Positions 48,601-56,089 of a DNA stretch of 64,000 bases are shown in pieces. The notes beneath the pieces were generated by a model. The model had not been told where the DNA came from, ran no database searches, and saw only the letters and a program-made list of their open reading frames with translations. Position numbers and translations under genes: made by a program. Position 1 is the stretch's first letter; each line of letters starts with the position of its first letter. The DNA comes from Zygotorulaspora mrakii (taxonomy: Eukaryota; Ascomycota; Saccharomycetes; Saccharomycetales; Saccharomycetaceae): positions 496,001-560,000 of the forward strand of contig NC_050723.1 in assembly GCF_013402915.1 (NCBI RefSeq). Direction: 5' to 3'.

Positions 48601-50614
48601 CTGAAGTTGGGGTCAAGTATTGGGAATCAGTGTTCGCTAAGTTCAAGGCCTCGGCTCTGGCATTCTCGTTCTGGGGGAAATGCATATTCATTTCATCACC
48701 ATCAAAATCAGCATTATAAGCACCAGTATTGGCATAATGTAAACGTAAGGTTTTTTCTCCAGGTAAAACTCTCACTTTATGACCCATCATAGACGCTTTA
48801 TGTAAAGTTGGCTGACGATTCATTATAACGACATCTCTATTCTTTATGTGACGATAAACCTTCTTGTTGAGTGTGTGTGTGGACGAATTGGATGATGGTG
48901 TCATCAATTGGTTGGCCAATGCTTTACGTTGCTCTAAGGTCATACCTATTAGAGAAACTAAAGTACCATCTTCATTTTGAATTTGAGTAGCACCCGGCCA
49001 TTTATCTGGCCCATTCAAAACAGCTTGACGTAACTCGGCAATGTTGTAAGCTGTAACAGGTTCACGATAAGTCAATTTGGTAGCGAAAACAGGTGGAACA
49101 CCAATTTCGTTCGTTTCAATATTGGGATCAGGGGAGATAACGGAACGAGCGGCATAATTAACACGTTTACCCATCATGTGCTTTCTGAAAAGGCCTTCCT
49201 TTTTTTCCAAAGCTTGCTTAATGCCTGGTACTGGTACCTTGGCATTACTGTTACCTTGGGCTTTCGTGGAGTCGATAAAAGCGTTGACATCATTTTGAAT
49301 AGTGACAAAGGCATTCATCAATCTGCTAAAAATAACTTTTCTATCTTCCAATGATACTTTATCCTTCTGCAATTTCGACATCTCATCATTCAAATCTCTG
49401 ATTAAAAGGGATGTGGTTAATATCTTTGAAAGCAGTTGATTCTGAGTATTTTCATGAACTTCTTCACCCATTTTTGAAGGTAAACGGAAACGGGTTGGTG
49501 GAACTAGAACGACCTCCAAGAAGAAAATATCAGCAGATACAGCCATTCTAGATAGATTGGGTCTCGAATGAAAGACATACTGTAAGACTTCCTGTTCCTT
49601 TTTGAACAAAGCTCTCAAAATGTTTCTAACCTCCGTGGATAAGATATAAACTGAGCCCGTCTTTGGTCTTGCCGAAGGATTTCTACCTATACTGAAATCT
49701 TCATCAATGTCATCTTTATTGGAACTGTTATTTTCTTCACTTAAAATTTTTGTCTGTTGTTGTTTTTTAATCATATCCTGACGCATTAAACCTTTAACAC
49801 GATTATTTGTCAACTGTTTATCTGTCAAAGCCGTCTCGAAAATTTTGGTAAACCCATCTTTTCTAAATTTTGGTGAGAACATACCACAGTTATCACATTT
49901 GTTTCTACTCAAAAGCTTTTTGTGGAACTCATGTATCAGCTTTTTCCTTTCGTCATTGGTAATAGCCGTAAAAGTACCATTTTTGGTGGTTCTTCCTTCA
50001 GCAATAGCGTCCGATATTTTTGTATTGACAAACTGATTACGGTTAGCGATCAACTCTTTGATTAAATGAGCTGTATTGATACCGTTAGAGGCCTTTTTAG
50101 CTGACACTTCCTGTTCTGCCGAGCCATTCACTTCTGTCGCTTCTTCATCGTCATCGTCTTCATCGTCCTCCATACCATTTGATATACCACCGATGGTGAT
50201 GGTATCCAGTTGATACGCCTCATCGACCAGTCCATACTGTAGAAGCTTCATTTTGCTAGCGAAACGATGAACTTCAACAGCTTTTAAACGGAAATGATGG
50301 CAGTACAAACAACTGGATCTCAAGTAGATGTACAGCTGATTGAAAAACAGTGGATTATAGCAGGGAACTGGTAGTTCGATATGACCTTGATGACCTGGAC
50401 AAAATTTTTCGTCCAAGCCACAAGTAGCACAGACATTTCTCAAAAATGCACCAAGAGATAGATCATATAACCCACAAGAAATAGGGTGTCCTAGATTGTC
50501 CAGTACAGTGGGATTTGTAATCTGTTTAGCAGAGAGCTTACGGATATCTGCAGCAGATAGAACAGTGAAGTCCACTGAAGTAATCTCAGACCCGATCGGC
50601 TTAGAGATGTCCAT
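45617..50614 (-). CDS. RPA190: RNA polymerase I largest subunit
   Basis: This 1665-residue protein is the catalytic A190 subunit that transcribes the 35S rRNA. It contains the zinc-binding clamp ([17 protein letters not shown] and CLYCHHF; CDNCGMF further on), the lid/rudder region, and [20 protein letters not shown]. The metal-chelating motif is [16 protein letters not shown] (N634; catalytic D636, D638, D640). It also has the funnel and bridge-helix regions ([20 protein letters not shown]), the trigger loop ([20 protein letters not shown]), and a jaw interrupted by a long acidic linker around residues 1390-1440. It ends with the conserved [14 protein letters not shown]. The frame reaches a TTG at 50626; the ATG at 50614 gives [13 protein letters not shown]. 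It shares a divergent promoter with RPA43, another Pol I subunit. Orthologue: YOR341W. Confidence 0.99.
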   Translation of the reverse strand: [1665 protein letters not shown]

Positions 50615-50800
50615 CTTTCCTAACAAGTTGTGTTGCCAAACTAATCAGGAAATCGAGATATAAAAAACCAATCTGCAAAAATCCTCTTCTATCACCTACC
50701 AAAATGCTTGAATCTCACGAATAGGCTGCACGACGGTCACTTCCTGTTGACTTAGAAAAGCTGTAAAATATATTATTACAATAGTTATTTAGATTCCGAA

Positions 50801-50827
50801 GCGATGAGTCTGCAATGAAATTTTTCA
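50801..50827. promoter_or_regulatory. PAC and RRPE elements near RPA190
   Basis: GCGATGAG at 50801-50808 is an exact PAC element and TGAAATTTTTCA at 50816-50827 is RRPE-like, 7 bp away. They lie about 190-210 bp upstream of RPA190, the position and spacing usual for ribosome biogenesis genes. Confidence 0.75.
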
Positions 50828-51100
50828 GGTCTGAAAAATCAGAATTTTTTTAAAAAAATGTATATCGCGCTGCACGAGTTAATCATGTGAAATACATGTG
50901 AGATACACGTGAAGAAAATATAAGCAAGAAACATATCTATAGAGTCCGATGAAAGCACTGATACTTTGATTAATATTAATGGAACGTTTTTCTATTTTCT
51001 GAAACCATCTTTTTCAGCATTCAAGTATTGTCCGCAGAATAATCCATCTTGTATCATGTGAAGATCACGCCACCTCGGAGGAAAATTGAAAAAAAAAAAC

Positions 51101-51133
51101 AAAAATTTTCTTTTATTTCATCGCAGCTCATCG
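51101..51133. promoter_or_regulatory. RRPE and PAC elements near RPA43
   Basis: An AAAAATTTTC element near 51101 is followed by GCTCATCG at 51126-51133 (PAC, opposite strand), about 100-130 bp upstream of the RPA43 ATG. Each divergent gene thus has its own PAC/RRPE pair. Confidence 0.65.
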
Positions 51134-51233
51134 AATGATGGTTTATGTAGCTCGTCTTCAGATCAGTATAGTTGATTGAAATTGCTATCGTGAGGACTAG
51201 TTCTACCGTGAGGCGACATAGCTATCATAAAAA

Positions 51234-52175
51234 ATGTCATTAGTAACTAAAAGGGCCATCGAAGAGGGGAAAATAGGTAGATTTATCAAAAGACACAGAA
51301 AATCTTTGACCAACCCGCTGAATGAAGATGATGGCATTTCCAATTGCATTACACGCGTGCCGATTTCATTATATTTGTCACTAGCTCCCATGTACTCACA
51401 AGAGCCACTGTCGGGAATAATGAAACAACACTTGAACCCAATGGTTATGAAATACAACAGCACTGTGAATGGAGTAGTACTAGGTTACAAAAATTTGGAG
51501 CTCGTAGATGCAGACCCACTGAATAAATCAGATTCCGAATACAAAGTTGTTAAATTGAACTCTGATACACCATTTGCCTTCACATGGTGTCACGTTGATC
51601 TTTATGTATGGCAACCGCAGATAGATGATGTTATCGAAGGATGGATTTTTATTCAGTCGGCATCTCATATTGGTCTTCTGATTCACGACGCATTCAATGC
51701 CAGTATCAAGAAAAACTATATTCCATCAGATTGGACGTTCATAGATAACGAGGTGCAGGCGGACCAAGACCAGGACGAATCGGGGTCAAATAGTCGAGAA
51801 TCCAATGACGCAGATAATGCTAACAACTATGATTCGGGTTTCAGAACTAGATCTCTTGGGTATTGGGTGGATTCCAACGGTGAAAGGGTCGATGGAAAAT
51901 TGAAATTTCATGTTAGAGCCATACACACAACTGGAAGAGTCATATCGATAGAAGGAGCCCTATTATCAAATGTAGGTGACTGCAAAGAGCGTTCCGAGGC
52001 CGAAAATTTATCAGTGGTATCGAGTAAGAAAATTGTGTTTGATGATGAAGTCTCTACAGAGAATAGAGAGTGTCATAGAGACTTGGATTTACCTAACATC
52101 GAGGAGAATAATGGTGAGGAAGTAGTTTACGAGGATAATTCTGACAGTGATGAAGAGTCAAGCGATAGCGAATAG
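51234..52175 (+). CDS. RPA43: RNA polymerase I subunit A43
   Basis: This 313-residue subunit forms the Pol I stalk with A14 and contacts the initiation factor Rrn3. It has the Rpb7-like N-terminal domain ([38 protein letters not shown]) and an OB-fold region ([39 protein letters not shown]). An acidic linker (about 175-200) follows, then [20 protein letters not shown] with the second half of the OB domain, and a very acidic C-terminus ([12 protein letters not shown]). All are typical of A43. The start is the ATG at 51234. It is divergent to RPA190; MTW1 follows on the same strand after 248 bp. Orthologue: YOR340C. Confidence 0.97.
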   Translation: MSLVTKRAIEEGKIGRFIKRHRKSLTNPLNEDDGISNCITRVPISLYLSLAPMYSQEPLSGIMKQHLNPMVMKYNSTVNGVVLGYKNLELVDADPLNKSDSEYKVVKLNSDTPFAFTWCHVDLYVWQPQIDDVIEGWIFIQSASHIGLLIHDAFNASIKKNYIPSDWTFIDNEVQADQDQDESGSNSRESNDADNANNYDSGFRTRSLGYWVDSNGERVDGKLKFHVRAIHTTGRVISIEGALLSNVGDCKERSEAENLSVVSSKKIVFDDEVSTENRECHRDLDLPNIEENNGEEVVYEDNSDSDEESSDSE

Positions 52176-52423
52176 AGCAATGCACATAATTGTGCTATGA
52201 GAATTAGCCTAATGTATACGTCTATATAAGATAAAATAACATATAATTGAATTTTTTGGAAGATCCCAGGATATTTTGAATATCAGGGTTCCGTGAGGAA
52301 GAAACGAAAAAGAAAACAGGAACATGTATCAATAATGAAAAGAGAACGATTTATCTTCGAAGAGTCCAATTATATGCCAATAATTTGAGCACTCCGTTAG
52401 AGAACTTCTGTTGCAACCCCAAA

Positions 52424-53266
52424 ATGTCAGCACCTACCATTGAATCCACTGTAATGCTCACTGAGCATTTGCAGTATCCGGCAGTGTCATTAATCGATGA
52501 TATAATTAATGCAGTGAATGAGATAATGTATAAATGTACAGCCGCTATGGAGAAATATCTCCTGGAAAAGCATGAAGTAAACTCCAAGGATTATACTGCT
52601 GAGATCAAAATTGGAATTGCAAAGCTGGAAACACTATTAGAACACTCTGTTGATAAGAATTTTGATAAGCTAGAGCTCTACGTATTGAGAAATGTGCTGA
52701 GGATCCCACAAGAGCTGCTGAATACCAACACGTTTAGACTGAAGTACCAAAGGGATCTGGTTATCGCTGACGAGTCGCAACAGCAAGAAAGTGTGGAACA
52801 ACTCAAACAGAAAGTTCAGCAGATTGAAGAAGCATTTGCAACACATAAACAACTGCGACTGCGGATAACGCAAGCAAAACGACTTCATAATAAAGTACAA
52901 GAATTGAAACAATGTCTCACTAAATTATTTGAAGGTAGAAATCCTGAGATTCAAACAGTTTTCAACTCGCTGAGTCCTATTGACGATTCCCTGAAGCTGA
53001 TAACATCCCAACTGCGACAAATGTACTTAGACAGCGAAGAGTATGGGTCCATGGAAAAGATAAATGATTTAAATGATGGAACCGACGCAAAGCAAAGATT
53101 AGGATCTAGATCTCTATATATCGAAACAAGGGCACAATTGATCCTTAACACACTGCAATCAGACAAAGTTGACAATCTAATTAATTCAAAGGCCAGAGAT
53201 ACGATAACTATTGCCTCAAACACAGACTTAAATATTGAAGAGCCTGATTTATCTGTACTGAAATAA
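52424..53266 (+). CDS. MTW1: Mtw1/Mis12, kinetochore MIND complex subunit
   Basis: This 280-residue helical protein is the Mis12 homologue in the MIND complex (with Nnf1, Nsl1 and Dsn1) that links inner kinetochore proteins to Ndc80. The N-terminal signature is strong: MLTEHLQYPAVSLIDDIINA, NEIMYKCTAAMEKYLLEK and SVDKNFDKLELYVLRNVLRI. It is followed by a coiled coil (about 125-190; QQESVEQLKQKVQQIEEAFA) and the tail DLNIEEPDLSVLK. The frame extends upstream to a TTG at 52385, but the ATG at 52424 yields MSAPTIES, aligned with the S. cerevisiae start. It sits between RPA43 and UBC11, while in S. cerevisiae it is on chromosome I (YAL034W-A), so the order here is ancestral. Confidence 0.96.
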   Translation: MSAPTIESTVMLTEHLQYPAVSLIDDIINAVNEIMYKCTAAMEKYLLEKHEVNSKDYTAEIKIGIAKLETLLEHSVDKNFDKLELYVLRNVLRIPQELLNTNTFRLKYQRDLVIADESQQQESVEQLKQKVQQIEEAFATHKQLRLRITQAKRLHNKVQELKQCLTKLFEGRNPEIQTVFNSLSPIDDSLKLITSQLRQMYLDSEEYGSMEKINDLNDGTDAKQRLGSRSLYIETRAQLILNTLQSDKVDNLINSKARDTITIASNTDLNIEEPDLSVLK

Positions 53267-53292
53267 GACCTACTTATTTGTGTTATCCGCAA

Positions 53293-53300
53293 CACGTGAC
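53293..53300. promoter_or_regulatory. CACGTGAC, Cbf1/E-box site upstream of UBC11
   Basis: CACGTGAC lies 115 bp upstream of the UBC11 ATG in the 148-bp gap after MTW1. It fits the Cbf1 consensus on the minus strand. Confidence 0.45.
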
Positions 53301-53414
53301 GATCAGTTCGCCACATTTAATTCGAATTGCAGGGATGTCACAAAAAATCTCAAACAATAAATAGCTATCAAGCTATTTGGAAGTTCAATTGCATGCCTGC
53401 CCACCTCTCGATTA

Positions 53415-53906
53415 ATGTCTAACAAGATAACTGCTATCCTGCATGTTTCAGAAAATGCATCGGTCGTGAAGAGGCTTCAGAATGAACTCGTTCAATTGAT
53501 AGTGTCGCCAACACCAGGTTTAAGCGCTTTTCCCGTTAACGAAGCAGATCTGACATTGTGGCACGGTATAATAGCAGGTCCAGAGGGAACACCATATGAA
53601 GGTTTAAGATTCAAAGTATCATTGAATTTTCCATGTTCGTATCCGTTGGCACCACCGAAAGTTTTGTTTCTCAGTCCCATGTGGCATCCAAATGTTGATA
53701 TGAGGGGTAATATATGCTTAGATATTTTGAAGGATCAATGGTCGCCCGTTTATAATGTTCAAACTATCCTTTTATCATTGCAAGCGCTATTGGAAGAACC
53801 AAATAACAATTCACCATTAAACGCAATGGCTGCAGAACTTTGGGACAGCGACATGATTGAGTACAAGAAAAAGTTGGCGAGCAGGTATGAAGCAATCGAA
53901 GATTGA
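53415..53906 (+). CDS. UBC11: Ubc11, ubiquitin-conjugating enzyme E2 of the E2-C class
   Basis: This 163-residue protein is a single UBC domain with the catalytic cysteine C101 in [18 protein letters not shown] and the upstream HPN motif (91-93). The E2 motif [20 protein letters not shown] is intact. Sequence features ([31 protein letters not shown]) fit the UBCH10/E2-C group that works with the anaphase-promoting complex in other eukaryotes; in S. cerevisiae Ubc11 (YOR339C) is not essential for cyclin turnover. A short N-terminal extension ([19 protein letters not shown]) precedes the core. The start is the ATG at 53415. It converges on the SWIRM gene. Confidence 0.92.
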   Translation: MSNKITAILHVSENASVVKRLQNELVQLIVSPTPGLSAFPVNEADLTLWHGIIAGPEGTPYEGLRFKVSLNFPCSYPLAPPKVLFLSPMWHPNVDMRGNICLDILKDQWSPVYNVQTILLSLQALLEEPNNNSPLNAMAAELWDSDMIEYKKKLASRYEAIED

Positions 53907-54243
53907 ACTGAACAAATTGAATTGTAGAAATAAAATTCACAATAAAGAACCATATATAATAGGGTCAATTTATATAACCATATTTAATTTGAAAGTATTT
54001 CCAATAATACCATATTAAAAAATAATAAAAGAAAATTAGTGAATCGTTCTGTAAAAATGTCTGAGGGAACCTTCCCCCGCCTTAAAAGAGAAAGAAAGAA
54101 TAGAAAAAACCAAGAAAAAGCAAATATCAAACCTTACCATACCATACCCAATATTCCACTAGGAATACTTTTAACCCAATGAAAAAGAACAAAATGCTGA
54201 CCGATTCGTGAAATATCTGGATTGATGATCTGTATCGAATCAT
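53907..54243. other. UBC11/SWIRM-gene convergent 3' region
   Basis: This 337-bp A/T-rich interval between convergent genes has TATATAATAG and ATATAACC elements and long A-runs (AAAGAGAAAGAAAGAATAG). It is probably 3' UTR and terminator sequence on both strands. No gene is seen. Confidence 0.55.
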
Positions 54244-55320
54244 CTACAGAAATTTCTTAAAATTTGAATCGTTCAGCCAACCAACTTTTTCAAAAGCTGC
54301 ATAAAGTCTTGAGGCTTTATTAACATCAATTCTACAAGCTTTTTGGGCATCTGTTCTTCTAAATGGTAGTCCCTGCTGTAGTCTATGCGTTTTTTCCAAG
54401 AAGAGTCTTCTTTTTGAATCCAAATACAAATCACAGGGCAATCTCAAAACTTGGGCAAGTATCAGTTCAGCTGGATGCAGTTTGCCCTTCAACGGGTCAT
54501 TCGACAAATCCATTGGTGAACCTTTCCATTCAACTTTCAAACACTTGACATTATTTGAGGGTAGAGTTGCAACCGAGGGCGAATAATCCGGCAATTTTTC
54601 CCAGGACATATTGGGTACATATTGTGGTATACTGTGCACAGCCTTTGCCGATGCCAGCGGCGACGTTAGCTGACTTTGGTGTTGGTAAGTGGCAGATCTC
54701 TTAGTACGTCTAGGGGTCGAAGGTCTCCTTATTTCCAATTCTGTCTCCGAATGCTCGTCTTCAGAGAAATTTCTCGCCATTCGTCTCGTTCTGCTGATTC
54801 TTTCATACTCTGAGCCCGTTGGCTTGTAAACTCTTGCTCTTCTCAGTGTTCTTGAATGCGACGATGGCATCACAGCACTGCCTTGCTGTCTCTCGGAGTT
54901 GCTAATCACGTTCTGGAACACCCGGTATTCTGATAGAAATCCGTGGGTGGAATGGCGGTATATTCTCGGGGACAGGCCGGGCGTCCACGACGGATTCACC
55001 AGAATGCTCTCTTGCTGCTCCTCCCCGCTGCTCTCGTCAAGGTTCAGCGTCCCCAAAACGTACTCGTACTCCTCGTCCAGGCCCTCCGGCTCCGGCGACA
55101 GCGGTGGCGACAGAATAGCGTTCTCCTCCAGCACCGCATCAATGCCTACGTTATTATCCTCGCCATCGCTTCTCGCATTCCCAAATCGGTTCTCCTTGGC
55201 AGCATCCTGCACCTGCTGGTGCAGCAACCCGAGCAAATGCGAAGCATTTGTCTTCGGGTTGTAATGGTTGCCACCGGTATTCAATTGCGCATGTTCCGGC
55301 TGGGGTGAATAAAACTCCAT
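54244..55320 (-). CDS. FUN19: SWIRM-domain protein, FUN19/YOR338W family
   Basis: This 358-residue protein is the single counterpart of the S. cerevisiae duplicates FUN19 (YAL034C) and YOR338W. The C-terminal ~90 residues form a SWIRM-type helical domain: LHPAELILAQVLRLPCDLYL, DSKRRLFLEKTHRLQQGLPF, RRTDAQKACRIDVNKASRLY and AAFEKVGWLND. The N-terminal part is disordered and acidic (ILSPPLSPEPEGLDEEYEYV) and the middle is basic (RTLRRARVYKP; SRTRRMARNF; STPRRTKRSA). Function is not established; SWIRM domains occur in chromatin proteins. The start is the ATG at 55318-55320. The 5' third is GC-rich, in contrast to the 3' part. The symbol is a family label; either duplicate name could apply. Confidence 0.88.
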   Translation of the reverse strand: MEFYSPQPEHAQLNTGGNHYNPKTNASHLLGLLHQQVQDAAKENRFGNARSDGEDNNVGIDAVLEENAILSPPLSPEPEGLDEEYEYVLGTLNLDESSGEEQQESILVNPSWTPGLSPRIYRHSTHGFLSEYRVFQNVISNSERQQGSAVMPSSHSRTLRRARVYKPTGSEYERISRTRRMARNFSEDEHSETELEIRRPSTPRRTKRSATYQHQSQLTSPLASAKAVHSIPQYVPNMSWEKLPDYSPSVATLPSNNVKCLKVEWKGSPMDLSNDPLKGKLHPAELILAQVLRLPCDLYLDSKRRLFLEKTHRLQQGLPFRRTDAQKACRIDVNKASRLYAAFEKVGWLNDSNFKKFL

Positions 55321-56089
55321 TATCTCACTCTAGTCCTCCACTTTCCTCTTATCAATCACTCTGTGCCTCCAATTGTGTGTCTGCTGTAAAACTCGATCTT
55401 AATTGTCCACTACAGCCGCTATAAATATCAATTAGCTACTTGAGTCTGCTTACCTGTCTGAACTACACCAACAATCCACTTCCACTCGCTCCAGAAAATA
55501 CAACTTGTTATTATACTTTTCCCAAAATATGGCTCATCTCATCGCTGTGATCAATCATATTTTGCTTAGCAAGGAGAAACGTCTGCGCCAATCGCTCTGA
55601 CACAGCCCATCGCATAATCCCACGGACTGCAGCCTGACAGAACAATCCTCCACGGCGTTCCCGCAGCAGCAGAAGCAAAAAACAAACAAAAACTAAAAAC
55701 AAAAAAAGAAGAAAAAAAAAATAAGAAACAGAAAATCGTTTCTTGTGCCGTGCACAGTGAGGCGGGAAATATATTACAAAGAAAAAAGGATTTTTCCGAG
55801 TCGGATAAACCTCTTGCTGTGGTGTGCGGGGTCGACGCGAAGAATGCGGAAATGCGGGGGCGGGCAAGGGGTAAAAAAGAACCGACGGAACATAATGGAA
55901 GGTTACCCGGAGGAGCGAGCCAGGGTGCGGGTGTGAGGGCGGGACACACTCCGAGCAGAGGGCAGGTTACCCGCTCGATTCGCGTTCGGTGTCCGAGTCC
56001 GACGTGCCATGTCCGATGGTGGGGCGTGTCCGGCCGGACAGGTCCCGGCCGGGGGAGCAGTGTTACCCGCTGCTCGCGTGCTGGTACGC
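55321..56089. other. TEA1 3' flank and FUN19-family promoter, GC-rich with three Reb1 sites
   Basis: This 769-bp tandem intergenic region is GC-rich at 55840-56089. It contains TTACCCG three times (55903, 55967, 56063), CGG-rich palindromes (56028-56053), a long A-rich run near 55675-55735 and ATG-poor flanks. Several mid-sized ORFs on both strands reflect base composition and are not supported as genes. Confidence 0.6.
55903..56069 (+). promoter_or_regulatory. Three Reb1-type sites (TTACCCG)
   Basis: Exact TTACCCG copies lie at 55903-55909, 55967-55973 and 56063-56069, all in the same orientation. They sit just past the TEA1 stop and upstream of the FUN19-family gene. Reb1 can open promoters and also terminate Pol II by road-block, so they may separate the two tandem genes. 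Confidence 0.6.

Larger units (their letters stand above)
50615..51233. other. RPA190/RPA43 shared divergent promoter
   Basis: This 619-bp region separates two Pol I subunit genes. It contains GCGATGAG (PAC) at 50801-50808, TGAAATTTTTCA (RRPE-like) at 50816-50827, three CAYGTGA copies spaced 11 bp apart at 50884-50912, an AAAAATTTTC element near 51101, and a second PAC (GCTCATCG) at 51126-51133 on the RPA43 side. No ORF is supported. Confidence 0.7.
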
